Shown piece by piece: positions 24,427 through 34,800 of a stretch of 64,000 nucleotides of DNA (its first letter is position 1; every line of letters starts with the position of its first letter). Under the pieces are notes generated by a model. The model was not told the DNA's origin. It saw only the letters and a list, made by a program, of their open reading frames with translations, and ran no database searches. The position numbers and the translations under genes were made by a program. The stretch is from Alicyclobacillus sp. (lineage in GTDB: Bacteria; Bacillota; Bacilli; Alicyclobacillales; Alicyclobacillaceae): positions 1-64,000 of the forward strand of contig JAIMBT010000011.1 in assembly GCA_023511295.1 (NCBI GenBank), written 5' to 3'.

Positions 24427-24786
24427 TCACCTCCTCAGCGCGATCTCGACGGCCCATCCACCAACGGCGACCAGTATGCCGATGAGAGGACCGACCCAAA
24501 CCGGGGGTGCCTTTCGGACCGCGTCCAAGGTGGTGTCCATCTTCTCGTTTAGGCCGTCCATCTTGGTCTCAAAGCGGTCCAGACGCGCCGAGTTGAGGCC
24601 GTCGCGCTCCCGGGCAGCCGCATCCATCATCTTGATGCGGTCAAGCAGGTCAGTCTTGACCTCCCGCAAGCGCTGCTCGTGCTTTTCGTCGAGCTGGGCT
24701 AGCGCCCGCAACGTCTCGACCTTCGTGTCCTCCAGGTCCCTGATGCGGCCCTCGTGATTGTCGAGGCGCTCTCTGATGTCGTCCAT
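24427..24786 (-). CDS. XhlA-like holin/haemolysin accessory protein
   Basis: 119 aa from ATG 24786. A TTG at 24795 overlapping the stop of the previous gene (TTGA) is an alternative start with slightly better spacing to AGGTG. The N-terminal ~90 residues are a coiled coil (DDIRERLDNHEGRIRDLEDT) and the last ~25 a single membrane helix (WVGPLIGILVAVGGWAVEIAL), the layout of B. subtilis PBSX XhlA, which cooperates with a holin. Any frame extension further upstream is a shadow of the neighbouring gene. Confidence 0.8.
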   Translation of the reverse strand: MDDIRERLDNHEGRIRDLEDTKVETLRALAQLDEKHEQRLREVKTDLLDRIKMMDAAARERDGLNSARLDRFETKMDGLNEKMDTTLDAVRKAPPVWVGPLIGILVAVGGWAVEIALRR

Positions 24787-24791
24787 GGTGC

Positions 24792-25328
24792 TCAATGTCC
24801 ACCCACCTTTCGCCCGTCGTAGACCGCGTAATCCCGCAACGCAATCCAAACATCGGCAGGACTCGGCGGTGGCCAGTCGGGTATGATATCGACGCCTGCC
24901 CGGGCCAGCACGCTCTGGACGAGCGTGGAGCAGTACGGCATCAGGCGATCCACACGCTTGATAAGCCAGCGCGGCAGATGCAGTCGACCGCCGGAGATGT
25001 CGCGTAGTGCCTGGTCGACGATGCCGACCCAGCCATAGAGTCGACCGACGCGGCCACGCCCCCAATGGAGCGCTTGGGCAAGCAGCACGGCGTTCGGGTA
25101 CGGCGGACGGCAGACCACATACGGGCGGCCGTCTTGGATCGGGTTGATGACGGTATCCCAAAAGTCGGCTTCGAGTTTGTCTTCCGGGCCGAGCGCGATG
25201 GCGACGTGATAGGGCCAGGGGCCTTCGCTGTGTTCCTCTAAGGACTCCCCGACTTCGATTAAGCGCGTCAGACCATCTGCGTCGAAGTAAAATAGCACGT
25301 CGCCGGGGCGGCACGTAGCAGGTTGCAT
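24792..25328 (-). CDS. YiiX/YebB-like NlpC/P60-fold cysteine hydrolase
   Basis: 178 aa. The circularly permuted NlpC/P60 pattern is seen: RPGDVLFYFD at the start, catalytic His in WPYHVAIALG, and the catalytic Cys in LMPYCSTLVQSVLARAG near residue 135. These papain-fold enzymes cleave amide or ester bonds. Between tail-tip and lysis genes it may be a tail-associated wall hydrolase used during DNA injection, or a lysis enzyme. No signal peptide. Confidence 0.8.
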   Translation of the reverse strand: MQPATCRPGDVLFYFDADGLTRLIEVGESLEEHSEGPWPYHVAIALGPEDKLEADFWDTVINPIQDGRPYVVCRPPYPNAVLLAQALHWGRGRVGRLYGWVGIVDQALRDISGGRLHLPRWLIKRVDRLMPYCSTLVQSVLARAGVDIIPDWPPPSPADVWIALRDYAVYDGRKVGGH

Positions 25329-25352
25329 GGATTCACCCCATTTCCTGGCATG

Positions 25353-25374
25353 AAAAAAGGCCCCGAAAGGCCGT
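25353..25374 (-). terminator. Weak terminator after tail-tip genes
   Basis: Minus strand GGCC, loop, GGCC followed by a six-T run. The stem is short, so termination is probably partial. Confidence 0.45.
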
Positions 25375-25379
25375 GCTGC

Positions 25380-25655
25380 TTAACTGTTGTTGACTTTGCC
25401 GAGCACTACGTACTTTCCAGCGACTCCGACACGGAGCAGTAGGACCCTGTCATTGGCTGCCGGTGTATAGCTCGCCAGATACGGATACGGTCCGACTGGC
25501 GTCCGACTCGTGTCGTCGTCGAAGACGATTTTGGGTTTGCCAGATGTGTACCCAGGATCTACGGTCGCCATGACTGCTTGCTGTGGAACCCGCTGGCGCT
25601 CACCCCCACCCAACTGTCGTTTGACCTCGGTTCGGATCACATCAAGTAGGTTCAT
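25380..25655 (-). CDS. Small baseplate/tail-tip protein
   Basis: 91 aa, start overlapping the stop of the 401-aa hub protein (ATGA). The C-terminal half (DRVLLLRVGVAGKYVVLGKV) has the OB-fold-like strand pattern of DUF2577-type or gp5-OB tail-tip proteins. It probably caps or extends the tail tip with the hub protein. Confidence 0.65.
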   Translation of the reverse strand: MNLLDVIRTEVKRQLGGGERQRVPQQAVMATVDPGYTSGKPKIVFDDDTSRTPVGPYPYLASYTPAANDRVLLLRVGVAGKYVVLGKVNNS

Positions 25656-26857
25656 GTCAGGCTCACCACCTCCTTAGCTACGTGCGTCATTTTTCCGCCG
25701 GGTTTTAAATCCATCGTCCAGCTGGTCTCCTCAAACTTCGCGTCGATGCCGAGCTTCGTGTGCGTGAAATGGTACACATCATCGTAGCTGTGAATCGGCA
25801 TGACCGCCGTGGTGAAGTTGATCTGATGGATCATCGAATCCTGCTGAGCCTGCTTCTGGACGAGGCCCTGTAGACTGTCGAGGTCCGCCGCGTTGACCTG
25901 GACGTACTTTGTGATGACCCGTCCGCGGCTGACTGTGGACGTCGGGCTGTTCGGGTTGTCGTTGGTGTACGTATACGTTAGGTAGATATCGTCAGGTTCG
26001 CTGACCACGCCAACCCACGTGTTTGGCACCGAGAAGTAGTCCGCGGTGTCCGTCGCATCAGTGAAAATCACGCTCTGGTCATCCGTGACGTAGTTGTACT
26101 CCTCGGGTCGCTGCGCGGGCGAAACATATGGGTGCGCCGTGAAGTAACCGAGCTCGTCCACATGGAGCGGCTGGTAATTAATGAGCTGCAGCAACGTATT
26201 GCACACGTCCAAACGGGAGGTGTCCGGAGGCCAGTCGAGCCACGTCGGCAGCGTTTTGTCCGTCGGGTCGATATTGATGAGCGTGATCCCGGCGCCCTGC
26301 AGCACCTGCTTCACTGCGTCAACGTAGTTCGTTCCCTGATCCACCACATAGCGCGCCAAAAATCCGTAGTCTGTCAAAACTTGCATTGGGTCGTAGGCCT
26401 GGACGTCGCGGTACTTCGACGAGCCCTGGTACTTCCGGGTCGGGCTGGACAGCAGGAACACACCATTGGACCATTCAACCCATCCTCCGGTCTGCGGAGC
26501 CTCCTGCAGCTCTCCACATTGCTCAATCAGAGTCGGCGAGATGAAGGTGTAATAGCGATCCAGTATGCGCCCGGGCGGTACGTACAGCCGACCGAACACC
26601 TGGATGCGATCCTGCGGCCAGTTGATGCCCCCATCGTCTTTGATCGTGAACTGCGCACTGCGTTTGATCTGCGATGCCCCGCTGTCCATAGTGATACTGC
26701 CCTGGTCAGCCTGCACCAGGGTGGTGATGTCCCGAATGTAATTTCCATCCTTGTCCAGTTGCGCAAACCGGAATTGCACGCGCCGGTCGCCGCGCACAGC
26801 GTGGAGAGCTGCGCGAACTTGGTCCGCAGAAAATGAACCTTGTGCAAGAGGCAGCAC
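25652..26857 (-). CDS. Tail hub/baseplate protein
   Basis: 401 aa from GTG 26857 (GAGGGAGGTGG upstream). The first ~160 residues are strand-rich (FRFAQLDKDGNYIRDITTLV, WVEWSNGVFLLSSPTRKY); a middle section (YVDAVKQVLQGAGITLINID) and TSRLDVCNTLLQLINYQPLH resemble the phage late-control D/gp27-like hub proteins that form the ring at the tail tip. Identified from this pattern and its position between tip and lysis genes. Confidence 0.7.
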   Translation of the reverse strand: MLPLAQGSFSADQVRAALHAVRGDRRVQFRFAQLDKDGNYIRDITTLVQADQGSITMDSGASQIKRSAQFTIKDDGGINWPQDRIQVFGRLYVPPGRILDRYYTFISPTLIEQCGELQEAPQTGGWVEWSNGVFLLSSPTRKYQGSSKYRDVQAYDPMQVLTDYGFLARYVVDQGTNYVDAVKQVLQGAGITLINIDPTDKTLPTWLDWPPDTSRLDVCNTLLQLINYQPLHVDELGYFTAHPYVSPAQRPEEYNYVTDDQSVIFTDATDTADYFSVPNTWVGVVSEPDDIYLTYTYTNDNPNSPTSTVSRGRVITKYVQVNAADLDSLQGLVQKQAQQDSMIHQINFTTAVMPIHSYDDVYHFTHTKLGIDAKFEETSWTMDLKPGGKMTHVAKEVVSLT

Positions 26858-26880
26858 GCCACCACCTCCCTCGCCGAAAT

Positions 26881-26903
26881 AAAAAGCCCTCCGAAGAGGG
26901 CTT
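26881..26903 (-). terminator. Strong rho-independent terminator
   Basis: Minus strand AAAGCCCTC, loop TTCG, GAGGGCTTTTT: a tetraloop hairpin with U-tract, between the 96-aa gene and the hub gene. It divides the late tail transcript. Confidence 0.85.
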
Positions 26904-26934
26904 TAATCATTCGCATTCGCACCCATTAGCGAAG

Positions 26935-27225
26935 TTAGAACGTCTGTCCCGCTACAGGTAGCGGCGTCGGCTGTGGTGTCGGTTTCTGCGCTGCCAACAG
27001 TGCATCTAGATCTGCCTTGGCCAGCAACTTCACCTCGGCCAAGGTCATCTGCTGATACGCGCTGACGCCGCCCGGCCAGTCAGCAGGAGCAGGTGTCCAA
27101 TCGTATTCGCGCACATATGCAGGGTTTGGCTCGGTTGCGGAGTTCGGTGCAAACTGTGTGGTATCAAGCCATACGGAATAGTGAATTCCCTGCGCGTCCG
27201 TGGTTGCGGATAAAAACTGCATCAT
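26935..27225 (-). CDS. Small tail-region protein, unknown
   Basis: 96 aa with AAGGAGGG before the ATG. The N-terminal half looks like a folded strand-rich domain (YSVWLDTTQFAPN, YVREYDWTPAPADW), then a helix (MTLAEVKLLAKADLDALLAAQ) and a Pro/Thr tail. No family recognised. Probably a tail-fibre accessory or chaperone, given its place straight after the 297-aa structural protein. Confidence 0.65.
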   Translation of the reverse strand: MMQFLSATTDAQGIHYSVWLDTTQFAPNSATEPNPAYVREYDWTPAPADWPGGVSAYQQMTLAEVKLLAKADLDALLAAQKPTPQPTPLPVAGQTF

Positions 27226-27239
27226 TTGACAGCCCTCCT

Positions 27240-28133
27240 TTAATTAATCAACGCGTAGCCGACTGAATATGTGTAACTGGATGTGTCTCCAGCCAGAACA
27301 GTCACCCCCCACGTTTTAGGCAGGGATGAATCTATTGTCCCTGTCAAGCCTGCTGTCGATGTTGCGCCAGGGTAAATCTGGTAAACATATAATCCTGTTG
27401 CTGTTATTGCTGTCACTCCTTGATTAAGATTCGTATACCCGCCTGAAACGGGGTCGTAAACGCGGATAAGAGGTGTTAGTCCTCCCGTACCACTTGCCAT
27501 CGTGACATTAACAAAGACAAAAACGCCGCGTGCATTGTAGTTCGTCTGCTGAGGGCTAGATACCGTAGCCGTCCTCGCCGCACTCGCCAGCAGTGTACCT
27601 TGAGTGTTGTTGTAGAACCGATCCCACGTTGATCCGTTGTATGCATATGGCATGCCAACAGCAACCATTGTCGAAAATGCGGCTAGCATTTGAGAATCAT
27701 TATTATTTGACGTGTAGGGACCTAAAATACTTTGCGTGTTTCCACCATCCGTTATCCCTACATTCCCAATCGTCGCATTACTGCCCGTTAGCGACACTGG
27801 TAAAGATCCACTGCCGCCGCCTTGCAGTTGCTTGAGCAAGCCCTTCAGCAGCGCGATCTCGCTCGCGCTCATACTCGGGTTTGTCACTGCGGCATCGGCT
27901 TGCGCGCCCATAGTGGCCACCGCACCGTCAGCGGCCCGGACATATCCTGCGTTGGTCTGCGTTAAGAGCGGCTGGTGACCGGTCGAATCCCACAGCAGGA
28001 CGCGACTGGCGCCATCGGCCCCTTGCTGGAACTCGAATCCGGTCTTGCCCGCATTCACGTATTGCGGGACCGGACGATTTTGCTCGTCTAACAACAGATC
28101 CGCCGAGATGTCTACCACTTCCATCGCCTCCAT
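27240..28133 (-). CDS. Tail-tip/fibre structural protein
   Basis: 297 aa from ATG 28133 directly after the stop of the upstream gene (TGATG). An N-terminal ~60-residue domain is followed by a helical stretch (MSASEIALLKGLLKQLQGGG) and a β-rich C-terminal domain (NARGVFVFVNVTMASGTGG, ending SSYTYSVGYALIN) of a kind common in phage receptor-binding or decoration proteins. Likely exposed on the tail tip. GC and codon use fall towards the C-terminus, suggesting exchange of this region. Confidence 0.7.
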   Translation of the reverse strand: MEAMEVVDISADLLLDEQNRPVPQYVNAGKTGFEFQQGADGASRVLLWDSTGHQPLLTQTNAGYVRAADGAVATMGAQADAAVTNPSMSASEIALLKGLLKQLQGGGSGSLPVSLTGSNATIGNVGITDGGNTQSILGPYTSNNNDSQMLAAFSTMVAVGMPYAYNGSTWDRFYNNTQGTLLASAARTATVSSPQQTNYNARGVFVFVNVTMASGTGGLTPLIRVYDPVSGGYTNLNQGVTAITATGLYVYQIYPGATSTAGLTGTIDSSLPKTWGVTVLAGDTSSYTYSVGYALIN

Positions 28134-31100
28134 CAAACGTCCTCTGAATAGTCAACAGCCTGTACCGTCAGTTGCACCTGCGTACCCCACCACTGGTCAG
28201 TCTCGGGGATAGCCGCCACAACTCCGAACAGCTTGCGGCCCCGCGCGTCCCGGTAGCACAGCGTGTTCTGGATACCGATGAGCGTTCTCAGTGCCTGCAG
28301 GTCTCCATTGGAGTTCAAGCAGTCGATAGTGACTTGCACCTGCCGGGTTTGCTGATCCGCGACGTCCGCCACAGGGAGTGTCCGGCCCTCGAATTGCATC
28401 ATGGTCTGTACGTACTGTGCCTGTGCGGTACGGTTCTGCTCCGGCAGTCGGAATCTGTGTGCTGTGCCAGATGGATCGAGCGGATCGTGTAACCACACGC
28501 CCGAGAAAGTTATCGATGCAGACGATACAACGCTCTCGCTTTGAGTACCGTTGTTTCCAACCGTCGTCACCTTGTAGTCGTAGGCTTGTCCCGACGCAGT
28601 GGCATAGTCGTGGTATGTCGCACCCGCCGGCAGCTGTGTTGCGATCCGGGTCCAGGTTGACGCGCCCGAATTCCTTCGGTACAGGTCGTTGTAGGCCACC
28701 GCAGGCTGGCCGCTCGATGGCGCTGGGTTGTTGATCGTGACCGAAATTCGCGCGTTGGCACTGTCCGCCGTCAGCGTCACACCAGCCTGCGCGGGCGGCG
28801 TGAAACTGGTGCTGAAGCTGTTGTCCGCCCAGGCACTCGTGATGCCTTGACTGTTGGTGGCCCGCACGCGCAGATGGTACGTCGTGTTGTTGCTAAGCGT
28901 GTATTGTACCGTCATCTGGTTGCCCGTCCCGTTGACGGTACCGCTGTCCCACAGCACCGTGGCGTCGTCCGACTGTAGCAGCTGCAACTGGAAGCTCTGC
29001 TGAGGGTTGCTTGCTGGGTCAGAGTACGACCACTGCGCCGTCAGGCTGGATGTGCTGACGGTCGCTGCGCTTGCGGGTGTGGTCAACGTCACACTCGGTG
29101 TGGCAGCGCAGTTGAACGTGCTGTAGGAGCTCCACGGCCCCTGCTCACCAGACGAGTCCCACGTGGTCACACGCCACGGGTACTGCTTGCCGTTTGTGAG
29201 CGTATTGGCGGCGAGGCTATAGATGCTCGACGTACTCGCCACCTTACCGGTGTCAACCACGGTTGTGCTTGTCGATGTGTCGAGGATCTGCAATTGATAC
29301 GCCGACTGGCTATCGCCTGGGTCTGGGTCGCTGAACTGCCAGCTAAGCGTCTGTGCCAGCGTCGCGTCGAAGTTAGCTGATGGTGCGAGGATTGGCGAAT
29401 TTGGCGGACTGTCCAGCGGGATCGAATAGTATTCGACAGCACCAGCTTGCATGTCCTCATATATGACTCTTGCGGCGTCTGTACTATTCATGTTGTACGC
29501 CGACCACAAACTTTGCGGGGATTGTGCTGCTGAATTCGTGTTTGTGGTCACATACACCAGCGAGCCCCAGGACGAACCTGTCCGCTTTACTAGCCCAATG
29601 TTCATTACGCCGCTATATTGCGTCGTTTCGGCCTCCAAGAACACGTACAGGTCCCCGGTTGGAGATATGGTGATAGTAGGATTACCATAGGATGCGGACG
29701 GAGAAGAGGAACCTTGTAGCACTACCGTGGGACTTGCCCACGTAGAGCCACCGTCCGAGCTGACGGAATAGTACAAACACCAATTTCCACCGGATGATGA
29801 ATTCATACCTTCCCAGACGACGTGGATGTTACCGTTGTTGTCGACCGCTGCGCAGGGATCGGACTGACTATCCGATGATGAGTATATCGCTTGGTTGTTG
29901 ACGACCCAACTCGTCCCGTTCCACGTGGCAAACCCAATTGAACCCTTCCCGTATCGGAATACGATACACGGGTTTCCGTTGGCAATAAACAAACAAGGGT
30001 AATCAATGCCAGACGTGGTCTGCGTCGTGATCTGTGTCGGTGTGGACCATGTAACTGTACTGCCTGAGATCGTTCCCTTTGCGTAACGGAGGTTGGATAC
30101 ATTTGGGGACGCATTATTATCTGCTTTCCATACAGCATGCAGGTATCCTTGTCCGTCGATGGCCAGGGATACCCCGCCGAAGTCCCCATTTTCCGAACTG
30201 ATGTAGTTGCCACTGCTGACGTTCCCTGACACAGTTGTCGCATCAAACAAACTCGCTTCAATGTACGCTGCGACGTTCACATTAACGGCTAGCGTGAGCA
30301 GGTATACCGTTGTACCCGCGCTCGCGATGGCCCATGCACTGGTCGCATAGGCGGATGACCCCCCAAACTCGTAATAGCACAGATTTCTCCATGTCTGTCC
30401 ATTATCTTGCGACACGTAGAACAGGATTTGATTGGCTGCACCGGATCCGTTTAACGCGCCAGCTACAATCCACCCGTTGCTCAGCCGCACAATTTTTCGT
30501 CCACCGTTGACTGACGTATCATAGGCGGCTGAAACAATCACAGTGGGGTCGATGATAACCGGATACTCTGCTTTTTGCATCCAGTCCCATGGACAGAGCA
30601 TGTACAGTGTTACCGTGTCGTCCGTACCAAACGCCAGCTTGTACTGACCGGACTGGACGTTTCCCGCGTCGTCGGTGATGGTGATGTGTGGGATGCGGTA
30701 CACTTCTTTGCCGCTCGACTTGAGTCGGAACGACAGATCGTCGCCCGTCGTAAAGTCTGACAGGTGCGTCGTACCGTCTGCCCATAGCTCAATGTCCTGC
30801 CAGTCCTGCGCCGTGGTGCCGATATCACCACCGATGGCCAGCCACTGCGGGGTGCCAGTGTACCCGTCCGGCAACCGCGGCGGTGCCACCATGCGGACGC
30901 TGTGCTTGAGTTGGTTGCCGTCGACCACAAACTCATCCGACGTGGCCGCGGTGGTGCCGACATAGGTGATCTTGTTTCGCCAAACCTGCGCCGTCGCGCC
31001 TGCGTTGACCTGGTCAAGCAGCGTGATGTTGCCGTCCGTGTCGATGACGTTGACGGTGTCCGGCCGCCACGCAAACTGATAGCCCTGCGTGACAATCTGG

Positions 31101-31234
31101 ATCGCATTGTCTGTGCCGATGGTGTCCGCAAACTGCGCCTGCAACACACCCGTATCGGCTGCCCACGCATATGCCGATCCAGATGGCTGCGGCTTGATTG
31201 TGTTGTCGTAGGTCGGCTGGTAGATGGTAGACAT
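28133..31234 (-). CDS. Large tail protein: β-propeller, FN3-like repeats, Dit-like end
   Basis: 1,033 aa from ATG 31234 (GGAGG upstream). Order: an N-terminal ~230-residue β domain; a BNR/sialidase-like β-propeller with repeated motifs such as FYVSQDNGQTWRN and YYSVSSDGGSTW; two or three fibronectin-III-like modules (for example QSAYQLQILDTSTSTTVVDTG, each near 90 residues); and a C-terminal domain (SGDLQ-like NSNGDLQALRTLIGIQNTLC...VQLTVQAVDYSEDV) resembling distal-tail (Dit) proteins. It probably links the tail tip to carbohydrate binding on the cell surface. Lies next to the tape measure, as Dit normally does. Confidence 0.75.
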   Translation of the reverse strand: MSTIYQPTYDNTIKPQPSGSAYAWAADTGVLQAQFADTIGTDNAIQIVTQGYQFAWRPDTVNVIDTDGNITLLDQVNAGATAQVWRNKITYVGTTAATSDEFVVDGNQLKHSVRMVAPPRLPDGYTGTPQWLAIGGDIGTTAQDWQDIELWADGTTHLSDFTTGDDLSFRLKSSGKEVYRIPHITITDDAGNVQSGQYKLAFGTDDTVTLYMLCPWDWMQKAEYPVIIDPTVIVSAAYDTSVNGGRKIVRLSNGWIVAGALNGSGAANQILFYVSQDNGQTWRNLCYYEFGGSSAYATSAWAIASAGTTVYLLTLAVNVNVAAYIEASLFDATTVSGNVSSGNYISSENGDFGGVSLAIDGQGYLHAVWKADNNASPNVSNLRYAKGTISGSTVTWSTPTQITTQTTSGIDYPCLFIANGNPCIVFRYGKGSIGFATWNGTSWVVNNQAIYSSSDSQSDPCAAVDNNGNIHVVWEGMNSSSGGNWCLYYSVSSDGGSTWASPTVVLQGSSSPSASYGNPTITISPTGDLYVFLEAETTQYSGVMNIGLVKRTGSSWGSLVYVTTNTNSAAQSPQSLWSAYNMNSTDAARVIYEDMQAGAVEYYSIPLDSPPNSPILAPSANFDATLAQTLSWQFSDPDPGDSQSAYQLQILDTSTSTTVVDTGKVASTSSIYSLAANTLTNGKQYPWRVTTWDSSGEQGPWSSYSTFNCAATPSVTLTTPASAATVSTSSLTAQWSYSDPASNPQQSFQLQLLQSDDATVLWDSGTVNGTGNQMTVQYTLSNNTTYHLRVRATNSQGITSAWADNSFSTSFTPPAQAGVTLTADSANARISVTINNPAPSSGQPAVAYNDLYRRNSGASTWTRIATQLPAGATYHDYATASGQAYDYKVTTVGNNGTQSESVVSSASITFSGVWLHDPLDPSGTAHRFRLPEQNRTAQAQYVQTMMQFEGRTLPVADVADQQTRQVQVTIDCLNSNGDLQALRTLIGIQNTLCYRDARGRKLFGVVAAIPETDQWWGTQVQLTVQAVDYSEDV

Positions 31235-31338
31235 ACTATAAAAACCTCCGATCTTTGCGATGGCGGTCATATTTACAGAATTCGTGTATACTCCTAATCG
31301 AGAAGCGGTAGTAAATCATGGGCGGGGTGACAGGATAA

Positions 31339-31869
31339 ATGAAAAAACCGTTGTACAAGCGATGGTGGTTCTGGACATTGTGCGTCGTCGCATTTTTCTT
31401 TGTCATTCTTCCAGTTGGAATGAGTTTGATCGGAATGACGTTGAACGAACCTTCTACAACAGCACCGACAGTGGTTCGAAACCAAACTTCAAAAACGGTG
31501 AACAGCGCGAGCAACGACACTTCGTCGTCGTCATCACCTGCGTCATCGACCACGAACTCGACCGGCCTGGACGCTCCGCTACAAGATGCGGACACCAATG
31601 CGGCAAACAAGATTTCACAGTATCTCAAAGAGAACTTTGAGGGAGCAAGCTGGTACAGTGAGATCACAGACATCGAAGTTAGCAACGGACATGTGGATGT
31701 CTACACGACGTTATATCCTGACTCAGAAGGCAGAGCGGCAGCAAAGATGATGGCGGGCATCATTTACGGAAACATATCGACCGGCGTCGCGGATATTCAG
31801 TCGGTGACCATCGATGCAAGGAACGGGTCGACATGGGATCCTCTATACACGAAGTACGACTGGAACTAA
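31339..31869 (+). CDS. Membrane-anchored cargo (moron) protein
   Basis: 176 aa on the plus strand, opposite to the late genes. It has a basic start MKKPLYKRWW, a membrane helix (residues ~9-33), a Ser/Thr-rich low-complexity linker (45-75) and a ~100-residue extracellular domain (ISQYLKENFEGASWYSEITD). It is AT-richer than its neighbours and has its own ribosome site and terminator; a TATACT lies ~45 bp upstream without a good -35. Likely expressed from the prophage for the host's benefit; function unknown. Confidence 0.75.
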   Translation: MKKPLYKRWWFWTLCVVAFFFVILPVGMSLIGMTLNEPSTTAPTVVRNQTSKTVNSASNDTSSSSSPASSTTNSTGLDAPLQDADTNAANKISQYLKENFEGASWYSEITDIEVSNGHVDVYTTLYPDSEGRAAAKMMAGIIYGNISTGVADIQSVTIDARNGSTWDPLYTKYDWN

Positions 31870-31895
31870 GGCCGGGATTGCTCCCGGCCTCCTTT
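31870..31895. terminator. Terminator of the plus-strand cargo gene
   Basis: GGCCGGGA, loop TTGC, TCCCGGCC then TCCTTT: an 8-bp GC stem immediately after the cargo stop and before the tape-measure stop, usable in both directions. Confidence 0.7.
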
Positions 31896-34800
31896 CATGC
31901 GCCCTTCCGTTGTTGCTCAAGCAACTGCCCCGTGGCAATATCGAGCACGTACCCTGCGATCTGCTTCCCATCTAGGTAGACCGGCACCGTGATGTTTCCT
32001 GTTCCGCGCCCGGGAGCTTGCGCCATGATAGCTCGGGCGAGCTTCGAGAGCGTCGAATCGTTCAGCGGCAGGATGGCCTCCGGTCCGGCTTCGCCGGCCA
32101 ACACGGTTGTTGGCCCGGTGAGCACGCCGCCGGCCGCCATCTTCGGGATGGAGATGGTGGCGGAAGCAACAGTGCTCTGCCCAACACTCATTGCCGCCGC
32201 AGCCGCATTAGCCAGCTGCGCCGCGGCAGACTGGACAGCCTTCAGCATGGAGTTGAGTCCGGAAACCAAACCACTACCGAGGTTCGTCCCGTATTTCTTG
32301 CCGACCGCGGTGTATTGGTCTGCCCATTTCTGCAGCTCGGTTTGGACGTTTTGTTGCGCTGTGATCTGCGCTTGAAGTGACTGATCCCCAGTATCCTTGA
32401 TGGCTTGCACCCACGCGGCCTGAGCCTGTGCCTGCGTCAACTGTCCGGCTTGGATTGCCGCCACCAATTGACTCTGTAGTGTCTGGAATGCCTGCTCTTG
32501 CAGCTGGATCTCCTGCTGTTTCTCGTTCTCGATGGCGGTCAGCTGTTGGTCCAGGGCCTGCCGTTGCAGCGCCCGTTGCTGGTCATAGGCCTGCTGCTGT
32601 TGCTGAATGGTCTGCTCCTGATCTTGGATCGCCCACTGCTGTTTCTGCTGGCTGATCTCCTGGTTGAGTTGGTCGATCTGCTGCTTGACCTGGTCAATGG
32701 TCGACGTGTCGCCCATGAGGTTCGCGACAGCCAGTTGATGCTGTAGGTCGCCCATCTGCGAATCCCACTGTGCCTGCTGATTAGCTCGGTCATTCTCGGT
32801 TGACTGCTGCTGCAGAGCGGCAATCTGGGCTTGGAATTGCGCGTCCATGGCCTGGGTTACCGCGTCGAAGTCCGACAGCGCCTGCTGATGTGCCTGCTGC
32901 ATCGCGTTAAGCTCGTTCTGGAGCGCCGTCTGGATGTCGCTGATCTCGCTGTCGGTCATAGTCTTGAACGCATCCGAAGCCGCCTGGGCCGCGTCTTGCG
33001 ACGTCTGCTTCAACTGATTGTTCAGTTGCGTAATCGCGTCCTTGTCGTTCCACCACTCGGTCGCCAATTGACTGTACTGATTTCGAAGATTCGCGATGTC
33101 TGACGCCTGCTTCTTCGGGTCGAGTTTCCCGATCTCCTTGCTGATGGCCGACATGGCGTTCCGAACAGCGTCCGCCTGCTTCTGATAGGCCGCGATCTCC
33201 TCGTTGATCGTCTCGGTGACGGCTGCGGAGTTGCCCTGGTCCTGCCGGAACTGCAGGCGCGCCTTGAGCTGGTCGATGGTGTTCTGCAATGGCGCCAGCT
33301 TGCTGTTGATGCCGTCGATGAAGGACTGAACAATGTCCTCGGCCGACTGGGTCGCAGTGCTCTTGGCGGACATCGTCGCAGCCGTCGCTTGCTTCTGCGC
33401 CGACGCGATAGCGGCTTGCAGCGCGGCGTTGGTTGCGGCAGTAGAGACGCTGGCCGATTGCGTAGCCGCTTCGCTTGCGGTCGAACCGTGCGGGGTCTGC
33501 AGGGCGAGTGAGCCGTCCCCCATCTGAACCGCCGCGCCGGCCGCCCCGGGCTTCGTTGGGGTCGACCAGGTACTGAATGCGTCCTTCACATTGGCAGCTG
33601 CTTGGGCGATTGCATACACCGAGTTGGTGGTCTGAATCAGGTCGTTGTTGAGGTTCTGGACGGCGTTCTTGCGCGCATCATTTACAGAGTCCTGAAAGGA
33701 TTTGAATGCGCTTGCCGCCCCCGGCGCAATCTTTCCGATGAGATTAACCAGCGGCGATACCGCGTCTAAAATTACCTGAAAGGCCGCGATGCCAGCCACT
33801 TCGATGGCGTACCATCCGCCCTTGAGCAAGTCCACCATGTTGTTGAACACAGCAACGATGACGCCGATGACCGCCTGGGTCTTCTCTTGGATGCCGCCCC
33901 AATCGTTGTTCCAAGCCTTGGTCAGCAGCGTGAGCGCCGTGACAACAGCCCCAATTGCAACCGCGAGTGCGCCAATCGGGTTCGCGTCCATGGCAATGTC
34001 CATCGCTGCGACTGCGGCGATGGTGGTCCGCACAACGGTCACCAGCGTGCTGAATGCGGCAACGACTTTTTCGACGGCTACCACGGTGCCAGCGAAAGCG
34101 AGCCCAGCTGCAATCCCTTCAAGAATCGACGCCACGAGTGGTCCGTTCTGACTGATGAAGTTGAAAACCGATTTTACGGCGTCCCCAAGGGCGTTGAAGC
34201 CGTCCACCACGGATGACGGCAGGATCGTCTTAAATGCGGCGCTCGCACCCGCTTGCTCGAGCGTCTGTCGGAACGTGTCCAGCTTGGCGTTGATCGCGGG
34301 CAGGGCCGTGTTTGTCAGCCAGTCAAACTCCGGCTTAATCAGATCCCCGAACGTGTGCTTCGCGGCGTCTCCGAGATTCCCCATCTCCGACGAGAAGCTC
34401 GTGTTCATCTTCTGAAGCATGTTCGGATACCTGGCTTCCATGTCGGCGAGCAGAGCATCTGTTGCTTGTTTAGCCGGGACCAGACCCTTTGACACCATGG
34501 ATTGCAACTGCGGAACTGTCTTGCCCATCGACTGCGCGAGCATCTGCCACGCTGGGATACCGGCTTCCGTCAGCTGCAGCATGTCCTGCGCGTCAACAGT
34601 GCCATGCGCCAGCATCTGCCCGAGGGCGAGAGATACGCGCTGGATTCCGTCGCTCGTGAGACCGAGCGCGGCCGCGGCATCTCCAATGGCCTTCATGGCA
34701 GGCAGGATCTGCTGCGCCGCAAACCCCATGGCGAGCATCTGCTGCGCCGACTGCTCGACCTGCGTCGTCGAGAACGGAGTCGATTGCGCGAACGCCGTCA

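Noticed and set aside
24787-25314. N-terminal extension of the XhlA-like gene
   Set aside because: Overlaps the cysteine-hydrolase gene entirely; residues look like frame shadow.
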